64,000 nucleotides of DNA from Hemileia vastatrix (taxonomy: Eukaryota; Basidiomycota; Pucciniomycetes; Pucciniales; Zaghouaniaceae), in contig JASXTE010000014.1 in the NCBI GenBank assembly GCA_030280995.1, forward strand, positions 23,098,150 to 23,162,149. Direction: 5' to 3'. Each line of letters begins with the position of its first letter. The stretch's first letter is position 1. Of this stretch, positions 45,880-57,999 are shown piece after piece. The notes beneath the pieces were generated by a model. That model saw only the letters and a list, made by a program, of their open reading frames with translations. It had not been told where the DNA came from and ran no database searches. The position numbers and the translations under genes were made by a program.

Positions 45880-46262
45880 AACAAAAAAGATGATAAAAAA
45901 GATGATAAAAAAAGAAACAAAAAATAAACAAAAAATAAATAAATAAATAAATAAAAAAATAATCAAAAAAATAATCAAAAAAATATTCAAAAAAATAAAC
46001 AAAAAATAATCAAAAAAATAATCAAAAAAATAATCAAAAAAATAATCAAAAAAATAATCAAAAAAAGAAATACTAAAAGAAACAAAAAAATAAACAAAAA
46101 AATAAACAAAAAAAGAAATACTAAAAGAAACAAAAAAAGAAACAAAAAAAGAAACAAAAAAAGAAACAAAAAAAGAAACAAAAAAAGAAACAAAAAAAGA
46201 AACAAAAAAAGAAACAAAAAAAGAGGCAAAAAAAGAGACAAGAAAAGAGACAAGAAAAAAGA
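45880..46262. repeat. A-rich minisatellite (11-12-bp units)
   Basis: Tandem units aaaaaataatc give way to AAAAAAAGAAAC (about 46,072-46,240, roughly ten copies). Leu/Phe-only minus-strand frames here are artefacts. Confidence 0.9.
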
Positions 46263-46582
46263 AATTTCAATTAGCAATTAAATTTCAAAAAATGAGAAAG
46301 TGACTTACTTTGAGTGCTGTGAAGTGAGAAATATTAGAACCAACAATGAATAATGGAGATAGAGATGAAGAGAAGATGAAATATCTTACTGAGATAGAAT
46401 CATAGAAATGTAATGTGCTTGAAAATGTTATGAAATTTCAAGTCTGTGAGCTGAATCAAAACAAATGAAACTGGGAAAGTGGGGAATTTCATTGGTAAAA
46501 ATTATTACACAAAAAACAGAGTTGCAAATCAGTTAAGCTAGGCCCTCAAAATGGGAAAGGGTGATTGGTAGTACTTTAGCAT

Positions 46583-47867
46583 TCATAGAACTGTGTTTAG
46601 ATGATGAAGTATGCTAGATTCTATTAGTGGAGGTGGATCAGGAATCTCATCTTCATAAAGCTCATTCCATCCATCTTTTAAGTTATCAAGAATATTGTGT
46701 AATATAGGACAAACAGTAATCCATTCTAAAGCAACCTTCATTTCTTTTTTGTTACAGAGTGGAGTCCTTGGTTCTTTTATAGAAGCAAATTGGCCTTTCA
46801 GTATCTCTATTGCATTCCCAATCCTAACATAAGATTTTGCTAGATGAGTATTGAGTCTTGATTTTTCACTTTATTCATCACCAGTCCTATGAAAAGCAGG
46901 GATGACATAAACACCATTTGAATAAGTAGGGTCTTCTAGAAGATATTGATTTTAATCAAAAAAAATATTGAGGATGTTGAGAAATATTCATTTTCTGAAA
47001 TACAGAGGAATTGTGGCAAGCACCAGTGAATCCAGCATAAAAAGCAATGAATTTCTTGTTAATATCACAAACAAATTAAAGAGAAATTTAGTACCTAAAA
47101 AAAGGAAAAGAATAATATGAGATTTGTTTGAAACTATCAAAGAAAAAAATATCACCTTTATTTGAGATCAAAATAGTTATTTCCATCTCTGGCAGGTTTT
47201 AGACTCAAAGGTATGGTGGTGCCATCATCAAAATCAATGCAGCCAGGAAAAACTTCTTTTTGTATCATCTGAGAGTTCTATAACCTCTCTTCTTTATTGG
47301 GAAATTTCAGAAGTTGAGCTTCAAGAGAAAGGATTGCAGTTATGAATTGCTTTGTATAAAGGTGAACTGTTCCTTGACTAAGCTGGAAGAGAATTAAAGA
47401 CAGGTTAATGCTGCACTATTAACATTTGATCCAAAAAGGCAAAGTACCACAGATATTTAAATAGCTGGATATCTTTGAGGACAATTAGAATTATTTTTGA
47501 AAATTTAATGATGTTGAATCAATTCAAGTAAACTAAGAAAGCCAGGAAAAATTTTACAAAACATCTGTTGAAAGCTAGCTTCAGGAATGTTGGCAAAAAC
47601 ATAAAGGTGTTACCAATGTTGGTGTTGTATGGAATGTGCTCTAGGAAACAAGTAGTGGTTCTCCAAAATGTTGCACATGAAAGCCAAATCAGTTTGTGCA
47701 TCAGAATTGGTATCAGAATTAACCATTAGATCAAGAGCTACAGCTGAAGCAGTGATCTCAAGTTGATGGTGTACTGAAAGTGGAATTAGTGAAAAGTCGT
47801 AAATATTAAGGGTAATTGTATAATTATGGGATTTATTAAGCTCTGGTAGTTCATATACCTCACTCAT
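46583..47867 (-). pseudogene. Dead PIF/Harbinger (DDE_Tnp_4-like) transposase
   Basis: Read on the minus strand. An N-terminal segment (about 47,867-47,520) is broken by a frameshift. Then come SQGTVHLYTKQFITAIL (about 47,380) and KFPNKEER, then FPGCIDFDDGTTIPLSLKPA and DGNNYFDLK (about 47,250-47,165), which hold the first catalytic Asp. A GT-AG intron of about 95 nt follows (aag|gtgata ... tttttttag|gtac). Next come FVCDINKKFIAFYAGFTGACHNSSVF (split here at 47,060: KKFIAFYAGFTGACHNSSVF), VYVIPAFHRTGDE and RIGNAIEILKGQFASIKEPRTP (about 46,800). Family members have HDS where this has HNS, and an ENAFG/ENAIG-type block where this has GNAIE, so the second Asp and the Glu look lost. Several in-frame TAA/TGA codons confirm it is a relic. 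It would have catalysed cut-and-paste transposition with a Myb-like partner. Confidence 0.8.
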
Positions 47868-48317
47868 CCAAATAATCTTTTAAGGAGTAGGTGAAAAAAA
47901 ATCTAGGTGTTAGTGCTTTTGTACCTAGTGTTAGTGTCTTTGTAACTGGTGCTTAAAAATCATGATGAAGGGAAGTTTTTTGATGACTTGTTTGACCCAA
48001 AATAAGAAGTGCTTGGGGACATATACACTGTTTAAATACACCTGTCCAGGGTAGGTGTATTTCATTTTTTGATGGTGGGTTTGGTACCTTTTTTGTGGCG
48101 TGTTTATGTGGTGTAATTGGTAATGTTTGAGACCCCCTAATAATAAATAACAATAAATAATAATGCACGAGAAAAAACATGGGCACATATTTAATTTAAT
48201 TCAGTTCTAGCTCAGAAACAATTTTCCTAGGAAGATTGAACACTGAACACTGAGAATGCTAACTTGTGTGGCATTAAATCTAAGAAATTCTTGAGTTACA
48301 AGTGGATTGAGAGATCT
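47868..48317. other. Intergenic segment with a perfect inverted repeat
   Basis: AAATACACCT (48,034-48,043) and AGGTGTATTT (48,053-48,062) form a 10-bp stem with a 9-nt loop. No terminal repeat matching the Harbinger relic was found here. Confidence 0.5.
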
Positions 48318-48634
48318 TGTTAGGATTCGGTTGAGAGGTGGGGAGGAGGAGCGCTATGGGTGCTATAAATTGTAAAGAGGTGGAAGAGTGGATATTGAAT
48401 AAGGGGTTTATATGGGGAAAGTACTGTGGAGAGCTCCCCATTGGACAACTTATCTAGTAATTCAGTTATTCTCTAGTCTCACTGCCAATTTGCATAGTCA
48501 GATTCATCTTCTCTCACTGTTGGAAGCCCAAGCATAGTCAGTCTTAGTTAGTCTCACTGCTGCATCCAGAATAGTCAGTCCCGTCTTAGGCTAGTGTTGG
48601 AGCTAGTGGTAGTCTGCCTTCTTAGGTCTTAACA
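48318..48634 (+). repeat. 5' LTR of element D
   Basis: From TGTTAGGATTCGG to ggtcttaaca, 317 bp. It contains the repeated phrases tagtcagtc and ccattggacaacttatctag that recur in the 3' copy. Confidence 0.9.
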
Positions 48635-48671
48635 TTTTTCTTGATCTTAATTGGCACACTATTGAAGAGTA

Positions 48672-51600
48672 ATGAACCCCTCAGGTGAACCTGATGCATA
48701 AACCCTTGCTTCAATGCAAGAGCAAATGGCATGATTACAAGAACAAAATTTCAGACTCATAGAGCTTCTAGCGGACAAAAGGCCCTCATACTGCGGCCCC
48801 AAAGAAGCAGAACTGGATGCCACTGAAGCTGAGGCACAGGCACAGCCTGCGACACCAGCACTGCTTGTCAAAGGCCCAAAGATTTATGTCCCAACAATCT
48901 TTGATGGAAAGAGAGGTCCCTGGGTGGATCAGTTCACATTGCAGGTAAATCTTTATGTCCTTATAACTGCCATCAGTCTCCAGATGAGCAATCAAAAATT
49001 GGATTTGAAATCTTGTACCTCACTGATGAGGCGGCATGTTGGGCAAGGCCATATACAAAAGAACTCCTTGGAAATGGCGATTTGGCAACAGATTTCTGTC
49101 AGTTCATGGAGGCATTTGAGTTAGCATTTGGAGATCCTGATGTGGCCACAACCTCAGAGCATTCTTTCAACCAGTTGTGACAGAAACACTCTGTTGCTGA
49201 GTATGTGTCCAAACTCTGGGGCCACACCAGCTATATTACAAAATGGGGAGAAGGAGCACTCATGTTTCACTTTAGAAATGGGCTTTCACAAAAAATACGG
49301 AACACCCTAATTAGTCACCCTTGTCCAACCTCCCTCCAATCACTCATGGAAATAGCTATCCAAATTTACAATGAGTTCAAACATCAGAAAATGGATGGTT
49401 GGAGTGGTGCTTTTCAGTGGTGCAACTATGCCCTGTCAGGCAGGGCCAGTGCCAGGGACCCAAATGCCATGGAAATTGATGAAGTCAATGTACATGGCAC
49501 TAATGTGAAAAAAAGATAATCTGATGAGGAATACCACAGGCATATGAGTAGAGGTCTGTGTCTCCGAGGTGGAAATGGTGGTCATCTAGCAAGGGAGTGT
49601 AAGGGGAAGATCAGGTTTAGTGAGGTGGAGGATAGTGAAGGTAGGGCACAGGTAAAAGACAACACTCAGGATTGAATTTTGTGCCCTCCTTGAGAAGATT
49701 AGAGGGAAAGAATAAGGGGGAGTTTGTAGAAGTATTTTCAGCATGTAAGCCACTTGAAGTAAATGATAATTGTATTATACTAAACTTGAATTTAAATACC
49801 CTTGGTGCCACAACAAATTTATGAGCCCTACTGGACTGTGGGGCCACAGAATGTTCTATTTCTAACAAGTTTCTACTGATGAATAAAATGAAAATTGAAA
49901 AATTGGACCACCATAGGTATCTAATTATGTTTTATGGATCCCCAGTTGGGGGCTGAGAAATAAGAGAAAAGGATTCTTTCAGGTTTTGGTGTGATGGAAA
50001 AGAGTCGCAGTGTAGGTAATATGAGACAAGCCTGAAGGAAAAGTACAAAATGTTACTTTTTATGACATGGCTGGACCAATATAGCGCACACATTGACTGT
50101 AAGGAAAAGAAGGTTCAGTTGGGAACAAAAGGGTACTCTGGCACTAAATTATTGGCCCTTCCAAGGGCCAGGGGTCCATCCAGGAAAATCTTCTGATGTT
50201 TTGTTATCATCAGTTGACTTTCCACCAGAACTGATTATTTCTCTTGATTTTAAGCAGCTGGCTTGGGATTGCTTTCCAATGGGGAGCGCCAGAGAGGGTG
50301 AAAAGGGAGAAGTAAGGTGTCTAAAGGAGGAGAAGGTGAAAAATAGGAAATATAAGGCAGAAGATGGGAAGGTGGATGGTGCAGAGAAAGAAGTTTCCCC
50401 CTGGCCTCTTCAGGTGTCAGGGGCCCCTCCTGGAAAGTCTTCTTGTGTTTTTATTATCATCAGTAGACTTGCCGCAAGAACTTACACTTTCTCTTGATGC
50501 TAAGTTTCAGGACTTGGAGGAGGCACTGGAAGAAGAAGAGGAGCTGGAATACAAGATAACTGCTTGGAACATATCTGCCAAGATTTCAGCCAAGGTCAGT
50601 CCTCAAAGCCAACAAAAAGCCTCAAGGAAATGGTCCCAGAAGCTTACTGGGAATTCTTACCACTGTTTGAAGATGAAGAAGTCAAGACCTTACCACCTCA
50701 TCAACTATAAAACTTTGCCATTGATCTGATGCCAGGCACAACCCCTCAATTTAGCCACACAATCCCATTATCAAACCTAGATTCAACAGTGCTAAAAGAG
50801 ATGATAGATGAAAATTAAAAGAATGGTTTTATTAGGGAATCCAAATCTCCCTGGGCCACCCCTGTGATTATTTTAGGAAGAAAGGATGGGTCATTAAGAA
50901 CTTTTATGAATTTCAGAAGGTTAAACAAGCAGACAGTAAAGAAAAGATATCCCCTTCCCCTTCCTAGTGAGCTAATTGATAGCCTTCAAGCTGCAGAGAT
51001 CTTCACATCCCTAGATCTTAGGGCAGGTTACCACAAAATATGTGTGAAAGAAGGTGATGAACACAAACTATCATTCTGCACCAAATTTAGTCATTTTGAA
51101 TGGCTGGTAATACCATTTATTCCATGTAATGTGCCTGCCACTCTCCAAAATTTCACCAACAGCATCTTAAGAGACAGAATAGGGATAAATGTGGCTGTAT
51201 ACCTAGATTAAATCCTGATTTACTCCAGATCAATGGAAGAACACCATATACATGTGAAAGACTGTTTGCAGTTCTTGAGGGAGTCCCAAGTATGGTTAAA
51301 CCTGGAGAATTGTGTTTTTTCAGTAGGTGAAATCCCCTACCTGGGTATGATCATTTCAAAAAATAAGGTAAAAATGGAACAGGAGAAAGTAAAGGTAGTA
51401 ACATAATGGTCGACATCAGCATCAGTAAAAGAGCTCCAGTCATTCCTAGGCTTTGCAAATTTTTACTGCCATTTTATTGAAAATTACTCCCACATTTGTC
51501 AAACATTGCACAACCTCACAAAGAAAGAAGTCAAGTTTATCTGGACAAGTAACAAAAAAGATGCATTTGACTACCTGAAAACACAATTTGTGACAGCTCC

Positions 51601-53628
51601 TATTCTTGAAATACCTGACTTATTAAAGCCATTTTTTCAGGAATGTGAATGCTCAGATTTTGCGCTAGGTGCAGTATAATCCCAATACAATTCTGAAAAT
51701 GTCTTGCACCCAGTAGCATATTTGTCACCAGCACTTCTAGGCATCAAATTAAACTATGAAACATATGATAAGGCTTTATTTGCACTAGTTGAAGCAGTGC
51801 ACACCTGGTGTCACTATTTAAAATTTGGGCCACAAAGACTAAAAGTTATTATTTACATGGACCATAAAAACTTGGAAACTTTCTTGAAAACAAAAAAGTT
51901 TGACTTTCCAGAAAGCATGCTGGGTAGAACTGCTAAGGATCATTAATTTTGCTGTTACATTCCGATGAGGGAAGAAAAGTAGTAAACCTAATGCGCTATC
52001 ACAACTTCCTGACTTTTGCCCAGCAACAGACCAGTTACATACTTTTGGTGCTAAATTATTGAAGGGGGACCCTAAAGAGGGGGTAATCCTAGATGAAGTG
52101 GAATGGGTGGTTGAAGATTTGATTGAATAGGTAAGGAGGGAGCAGGAAAAGGATGAGGGGGTTCAGGAGTTAGTGAAGGAACTTTAATCAAAAGAGGTAT
52201 TGGTAAGGAAAGGATTGGAGGAGTATCACCTAGAAGGGGAGACACTATATTGGAATGGGAGGATATTGGTGCCAAATAATGAAGAGCTCAAGAGGAAGGT
52301 GGTAAAATCAATGCATGACTCCTCCATGGCAGGGCATCCAGGACCGCTGAAGACTGTGGAGCTTGTAAATCACAACATTTACTTGAAGTACATGAAGGCA
52401 TATTTCCAGCGCTATGTAGTGGCATGCAACTCTTTCCAGAGGAACAAGATCAGCCCAAAAACCACATCACTAACCCTGTTAAGCATAGTCAAGTAGCCAT
52501 GCAAGGAACTCTCTTATGATCTTATAGTGGAGTTACCCAAGTCACAAGGAAAGAATCCTATCCTCAAAGTAGTTGACTGCTTCACCAAGATGGTGCACTT
52601 TGTTACCACCACTACTAAGTTTACATCAGAAGGAATTTCAGACTTAATGGTGGCCTATGTCTGGAAATTACATGGATTTTCTGAAATTATAGTATCAGAT
52701 AGGCAAAGTACTTTTAACTCTAAGCTGCTGAAAGCAATTGATGAGCAACTGAAAATAAAGCTCATCCTATCAACAGCATGGCATCCACAGACTGACAGGA
52801 AATCTGAGATAATGAATAGAGAAATTGAGAAATATTTGCCTCATTTCATTAACTATCAGAAATATAATTGGGTACAGCTTTTACTATTAGCTGAATTCTC
52901 ATAAAACAGCCAGACACATGCCACAACAAGAATATCACCACTCTATGGTAACTATGGATATCACCCAATATTCTCAATTGGTACCTCATCCAAGTAACAA
53001 TTTCCAGAAGTGGAAGAGTGGATTTAAAGAATATTGAGTATAAATCAGGAGCTCAAAGTGGCTCTCAAATTATCTCAACAATCAATGAAGTGTCATTAAA
53101 ATCAAGGAAGGACCCAGAACTGCGTTCTACAGGTAGGTGACAAGGTTTGGTTAAGCTCATGTTTCCTTTCCACATTATGCCCCAGTGCTAAATTAGATCA
53201 CAAGAAAGTGGGGCCATTCAAAGTCAAAGGCAAGGTATCTTACTCATCTTATGAACTGGAGCTACCAATCTAAATGAGAAAAGTACATCCAGTCTTCAAC
53301 ATTTCATTGCTGACAATGCATAAAGAAGATAAATTCCAGGATTCCCAGAAGAGCCACCTGCACCAATACAGGCGGGAAATGAAAAGGAGTTTGAAGTGGA
53401 GAGAGTTGTTTCTAAGAGGGTGTATAGGGGAAAGGTTCAGTACTTGGTGCATTGGAAAGTTTATGGGATTGGAGATAGGTCTTGGGAACCAGTGGAAAAC
53501 TCGGTGAATGCAAAGGAAAGGTTGAAGAAGTTTGAGAAGGAGCACAGGGGCAGGAGGGGTAAAAGAGGGGGTAATGTTATGATTTGTTTGAGAGGTAGGG
53601 AGGAGCCCTACAGGTGCTATGCATTTTA
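48672..53628 (+). pseudogene. Broken gag-pol of element D
   Basis: Gag begins at ATG 48,672 with early stops. It includes VPTIFDGKRGPWVDQFTLQV (about 48,890) and, after a frameshift, WGEGALMFHFRNGL (about 49,240) and a damaged zinc knuckle CLRGGNGGHLAREC (about 49,560; second Cys replaced). Protease remnant LLDCGATECSIS is near 49,830. RT (50,864-51,400) has NFRRLNKQTVKKRYPLPLPS and LDLRAGYH, but its active site reads YLD-stop (TAA 51,209-51,211). RNase H is at about 51,630-51,940. The integrase has a zinc finger (about 52,300-52,440) and a core with VDCFTKMVHF, IVSDRQSTF and WHPQTD. A chromodomain (53,391-53,560: VERVVSKRVYRGKVQYLVHW...SWEPVEN) closes the frame. At least a dozen lesions are spread over all domains, so it is inactive. 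Confidence 0.9.
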
Positions 53629-53887
53629 AAGAGGCGCAATAGTGGATATTGCATAAGGGGGTATATGGGGAAAGTGCTGTGGAGCATTCCCCATTGGACA
53701 ACTTATCTAGTAATTCAGTTTTTCTCTAGTCTCACTTCCAATTGGCATAGTCAGTCCTGTCTTCTCTCACTTTTGGAAGTCCCAACATAGTCAGTTTTAC
53801 TTAGTCTCACTGCTGCATCCAGCATAGTCAGTCCCATCTTAGTCTAGTGTTGTTGCTAGTGGTAGTCCACCTTCTTAGGTCTTAACA
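53575..53887 (+). repeat. 3' LTR of element D
   Basis: From TGTTATGATTTG after a purine tract (aaaagagggggtaa) to ggtcttaaca, 313 bp. It overlaps the end of the broken pol frame. Confidence 0.9.
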
Positions 53888-54370
53888 GATTGGCACCTGC
53901 TATCAGGTGTGTAGTGCTTTTTTGTGGTGATAAATAATGATAAATAATAAAAATAAAAATATATATATAAGAAAAAAAGAAGAAAAAGAGAAGAAACAAG
54001 AAAATTCAAAGATATCTTATAAAACCAAAAAAAACCCAAAAAAATATATATAAATATAAAAATTAATATAAAACTAAAAAAAATAAAGAAAAATCAAAAA
54101 TTATAACTAAAACAACATAAAAAACATAAAAAATTTAAAAACCATTAAAAAATCCAAAAAAAATTAAAAAGAATAAAAAAACCAAACAAAATAAAACAAA
54201 AATGACATAAAACCAAAAGAAAAACAAATAAAAAATCAAGAAAATCAAAAAGAAACAAAAATAAGAAAATTAAATTTCTAAAAATGAAAAAATGAGAAAA
54301 TAAGAAAATAAGAAAAAAATGAAGAAAATGAAGAAAAATGAAAAACTAAATGAAAAAAATGAACAGAAAA
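53888..54370. repeat. A-rich low-complexity tract with a short palindromic head
   Basis: It starts gattggcacctgctatcaggtg, an inverted-repeat motif also found at 59,452 (gattggcaccagtcatcaggtg). About 430 bp of A-rich sequence follows without a regular period. Confidence 0.7.
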
Positions 54371-56333
54371 GAGGGAAAAAATGGTGAATGAGATTGCTAG
54401 TTCAGTTTTGTGACTCTATTCCATTGCTAGGTGCATTTTTGTGAAAAACCATTGAATGTCACTTTTTGAGCCCAACTTATCTTTTGCCTTTACAAAAGGT
54501 TAAAGGTGGTGTGGTTTGGGTATGCTTGTAAGAGAAGGGAAGATGAGTTGAAAATAGAATTTTTGGGTGAATCCATGAATATGAGAGGAAATGAGCTGTC
54601 ACACGCCACGTGACACTTGAGGCAAAAGCAGCTCATTAAATCAATAATACAGAGGTCTAAATCCATACTTGAAGCGCAGAAAGCAATTCTCCATAGAAAC
54701 TGCAACTTTCCTTTTTGTACTCACTATTCAACTGCGCTAGCCTAAAACTCTAAATCTAAATTAGTCAATCTCTCAATAGTGTGTCTCAGTCTTTTCCTCA
54801 ATAAGCGATGCACAGCGCAATAGTCAATGTAATAGTACACTAAAAGGTTTATTAAATGTCTGTGAATTATTAAAAGGGGTAGTGAGCATGGACAGAATGG
54901 ATAGTGGAGGATTAAAGGGTTGACGGATGTTAGTGAGGAGGGTCCAGGTGCAATGGATGTATTTTTTAATGGTCTATGGTGTGCGGAATAGTGATTGGGT
55001 ATGAGGTCAATGTGAGGAGGAGTAAAGGATATATAAGGGGTTGGGATTTTCGTTTGACATTCTTTAGAATTAAATTATAGAACGTATATATAGTTAATAG
55101 TGGTAAAGATTTAGGTTAAATCATTATTATTGTATCTTTCCTTATTTTCTCAGTAATCATTTCTAAATCCTAAAATCTTTGATTATTGAGCTTCCAACCC
55201 TTCGTGAGATTTTAAGAATTTTAATTCTACCTTTAACTTATATTAGAATTCTCCTCTAACATATCTCAAAGCAGTAGCTCTTCCTTTGATTCATCTTTGA
55301 ATCACTTCCTCGAACATTTCCTCTGTGCCTCGACGAAGTTTCTAAACTCCTCTCTCCATCTCACTTCCAGGAACACCCTTGACCTTGTGCGTAGGTCGTC
55401 CGGTGACAGGAGCCAAGGAGATGAGAATTTCAGAAAAAAAAGAATAAGGTGGAGTCAAACAGGGTCACTCCACAAATCAGACCCAGAGTTTTACCCTGCA
55501 ACCAAAAACTGAACTAGAAATCAAATTCAGGGATTTTTTCCCCCTGTGTAATTAAACAATAAAATTCTTGGTTTTAATTTTTTTTTCTTATACATATTTT
55601 TCTTACATTTGTGTTTTTTACCACACTTATTTGTCTCTTCCTATTTTTTCTTACACATATTTTTTGTCCTTATGCCACTATCTAGAATATCTCTTACACA
55701 TGCATGAATATTACCATAAGAGATATCTTACCTAGTGTGTAGTTTTATTGAGTGGAAGATGAGAATTCCAACTTGTAAGCCAAAGGACATAGGTTTAGAA
55801 ATTTGGGTTAGACCTAATATTTTTTAAGACTAATTTTTACTGCAGTTATTATTATCTTAACTTAATTTTTGTCATTTTTCTTTTAGGTTAAGAAAAATTC
55901 AGTTTTTTGTTTCTAGGTGAAGAAAAAATGTCATTTTTTGTGAGATTGTTTTTCTTTTTATAGCTTCTTATTCCCACCCCACCAAAAAAGGTATGAAAAA
56001 AATATTTTAAAAAAAATATATATATATACCCAACTAGTTTAAAATATACCTAACACAACCTACAATATACCTATTGGGTATATTTCATTTTGGGCATAGT
56101 AAAAACAATTGTTCTCTGTCAGTGGAACTGGAGTCAGTAATCCACTTATTTGACACAACTTTTAAGAATAAAAAAAATAAAACTTCTTCGTAACTAGTAA
56201 ATAATACTTACATAAATGGGTAAAAACTCTTGGGTTGAGAAAATCTAATAAGTCATACTCTGGGGATGAGACATTTTGATCACTACTTAATGACATAGAA
56301 AAATCTTTTGGTGAGACTTTTAAGCGCCAGAAT
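54371..56333. other. Intergenic; possible decayed LTR or promoter-like segment
   Basis: A TATA-like box (ggatatataaggggttgg, about 55,028) is followed by a ttctttag/attaaa region like that downstream of the family C LTR promoter. A 71-codon ATG frame (55,297-55,512) follows but I do not recognise it. An E-box CACGTG lies inside TGTCAC...GTGACA at about 54,598-54,617. The segment 55,960-56,110 holds tatacccaa...ttgggtata inverted repeats. None is proven functional. Confidence 0.35.
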
Positions 56334-57831
56334 TGTTAGCCTGGATATCCCCAGTACTGAGTAAAAATTACCTATAAGTTATGTTAAACACATGGACTAT
56401 TCATGGGAACAGTAAATTAAAGTACACAAGTTGTATACATAAGTTAAAATTATGATAAAATACAATATATGCCATTATAACACCTTATATACACACATAT
56501 ATCCACCTTTTATAAGTCTTATGTACTTAATATTAAGCTGGAATATGTTAGGGTAATCTTAAGAGCCTTAACTATAAGGCTAAATAATTTTTAAGTAGAC
56601 TTAAAGCTGTTTTTTTCATTATTTTATGTAAAAATCAATAAAGGCGCTTTAAATCACTTAAAAGTTGAGTATGTGCACTATAAATTTAATAATATTAAAA
56701 ATGAGCATTGAAAGATCAATCTGTCTCATTTAAAACTATTGATTTGGCTACTCAAATTAATAACAATAACACTTTTAAATTTTGGTGTTTTTTATGCCAG
56801 AAATGGCTTCTGTGTACTGGCCACATACTTACTGCCTGCATTTTTCCTGTGTGAATAGCTTCATTTTTAGCAAAGTTAGCTATTTCACACTATAATTACC
56901 CCCACATTCTACGCCCACTGTGGAGAAACATGCTAAAATAGGTGACAGGCACTTATTTAGTGTCCTAGTTTAATTATAAATGCATTGACCCTTATTATAT
57001 GCACTAATTTCAGTAATAACCTCAAGCTTGGCGCTTTAATTCATTACCACACTTAAATTTGCCTAAATTAGTCAAGTATTTACCCGTGCAAGTGCCTGCC
57101 AAGGGCTGCATGAAGTTACCCCACTTCTCACACCCTTTTTTGAGTTTTTAAGTGGTTTCTCAATCAATTGTGGTTATTTTGAATAAGGATTTCACATAGT
57201 TTAATGTCATGATTAGCCCCATCATTTCTACTGTTAATCCCCCTTAATATGGAGTGATAATTAGTCTTAATTCTCTCATTTAAGTCTTTTATTTTAAAAT
57301 ATTACATGCATATACTCTCTTTTTTGCTTATTTTTTATTTCTGATGGATTATCCCTAATACTGCAGGATTTTGGCTGGTGATATCATTCTAATTATTTTA
57401 CTTTTCAATCCTCATGTTTTTGGACATGTCAATTAGTTGGAATGAGGTGTCATTAGCCATGTATAGAACTGGTAAATCAAGGGGCTCATTGGGGAATTTA
57501 TTGTGTATAAAAGGAGGGGTTTTTTGGTCTTGTTATCTACATTCTTCATCATTAAAATTAAACATATAACCAATACAATTTACAATACATATCAATATCA
57601 CTTATAAAGTCTTTGAATAGTATCTGAATTATTAAATCTATTTTCCTATCAACTATAATATTGTAAGCCATATATAATTACTGAGATTTAAATTACTGAG
57701 ACCCTTATATTGAGTTATATTTTAATACTTACTGGATTGGTGCTGCAGTATTCATATAGGACCATTAAAATCTTCTATAAAACTGAAAATTCAAGCTAGT
57801 TCATGTCTCTGTACTTGATCTCAGCCTGACA
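56334..57831 (+). repeat. Solo LTR of family C, TSD AGAAT
   Basis: 1498 bp aligning end to end with the C1/C2 LTRs, from TGTTAGCCTGGATATCC to ctcagcctgaca. Perfect AGAAT flanks (56,329-56,333 and 57,832-57,836). It is diverged, with many CpG positions changed to TpG or CpA, so it is older than the C1 and C2 insertions. Confidence 0.95.
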
Positions 57832-57999
57832 AGAATTATATTTATCTTAATTAGGCTTATTTTTTCTCCTTTATTTTTTTAGGATTATTTAAATCTTTTT
57901 TTACTTTTTCTCCAGCCAGATACTATTTCATTTAAGAATTTTTCTTCCACATACTACTCAGAAAAAACTAGTTTTAAGTTACTAATGATGATGGGTTAT

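Larger units (their letters stand above)
48318..53887 (+). mobile_element. Old Tf2-like Ty3/gypsy element D with short LTRs
   Basis: LTRs of about 315 bp (48,318-48,634; 53,575-53,887) are clearly related but diverged, and enclose a broken gag-pol with a C-terminal chromodomain. The flanks gatct and gattg do not form a perfect duplication. The clade differs from A/B/C, with LDLRAGYH in RT and a WHPQTD integrase block. GC content is visibly higher than in neighbouring DNA. Confidence 0.9.

Noticed and set aside
45880..46262. CRISPR-like regular array
   Set aside because: Units are 11-12 bp, contiguous and A-rich with no spacers, so this is a minisatellite.
47931..48188. Two ~80-codon minus-strand ORFs
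   Set aside because: They overlap in different frames, lack recognisable content, and lie in a low-coding intergenic segment.
50093..50497. 134-codon ORF
   Set aside because: It lies between the protease and RT remnants of element D, in decayed gag-pol sequence; it is not a separate gene.
48313..53892. Target-site duplication for element D
   Set aside because: Flanks gatct and gattg do not match over five bases; the copy is old, so a mutated duplication is possible but not shown.
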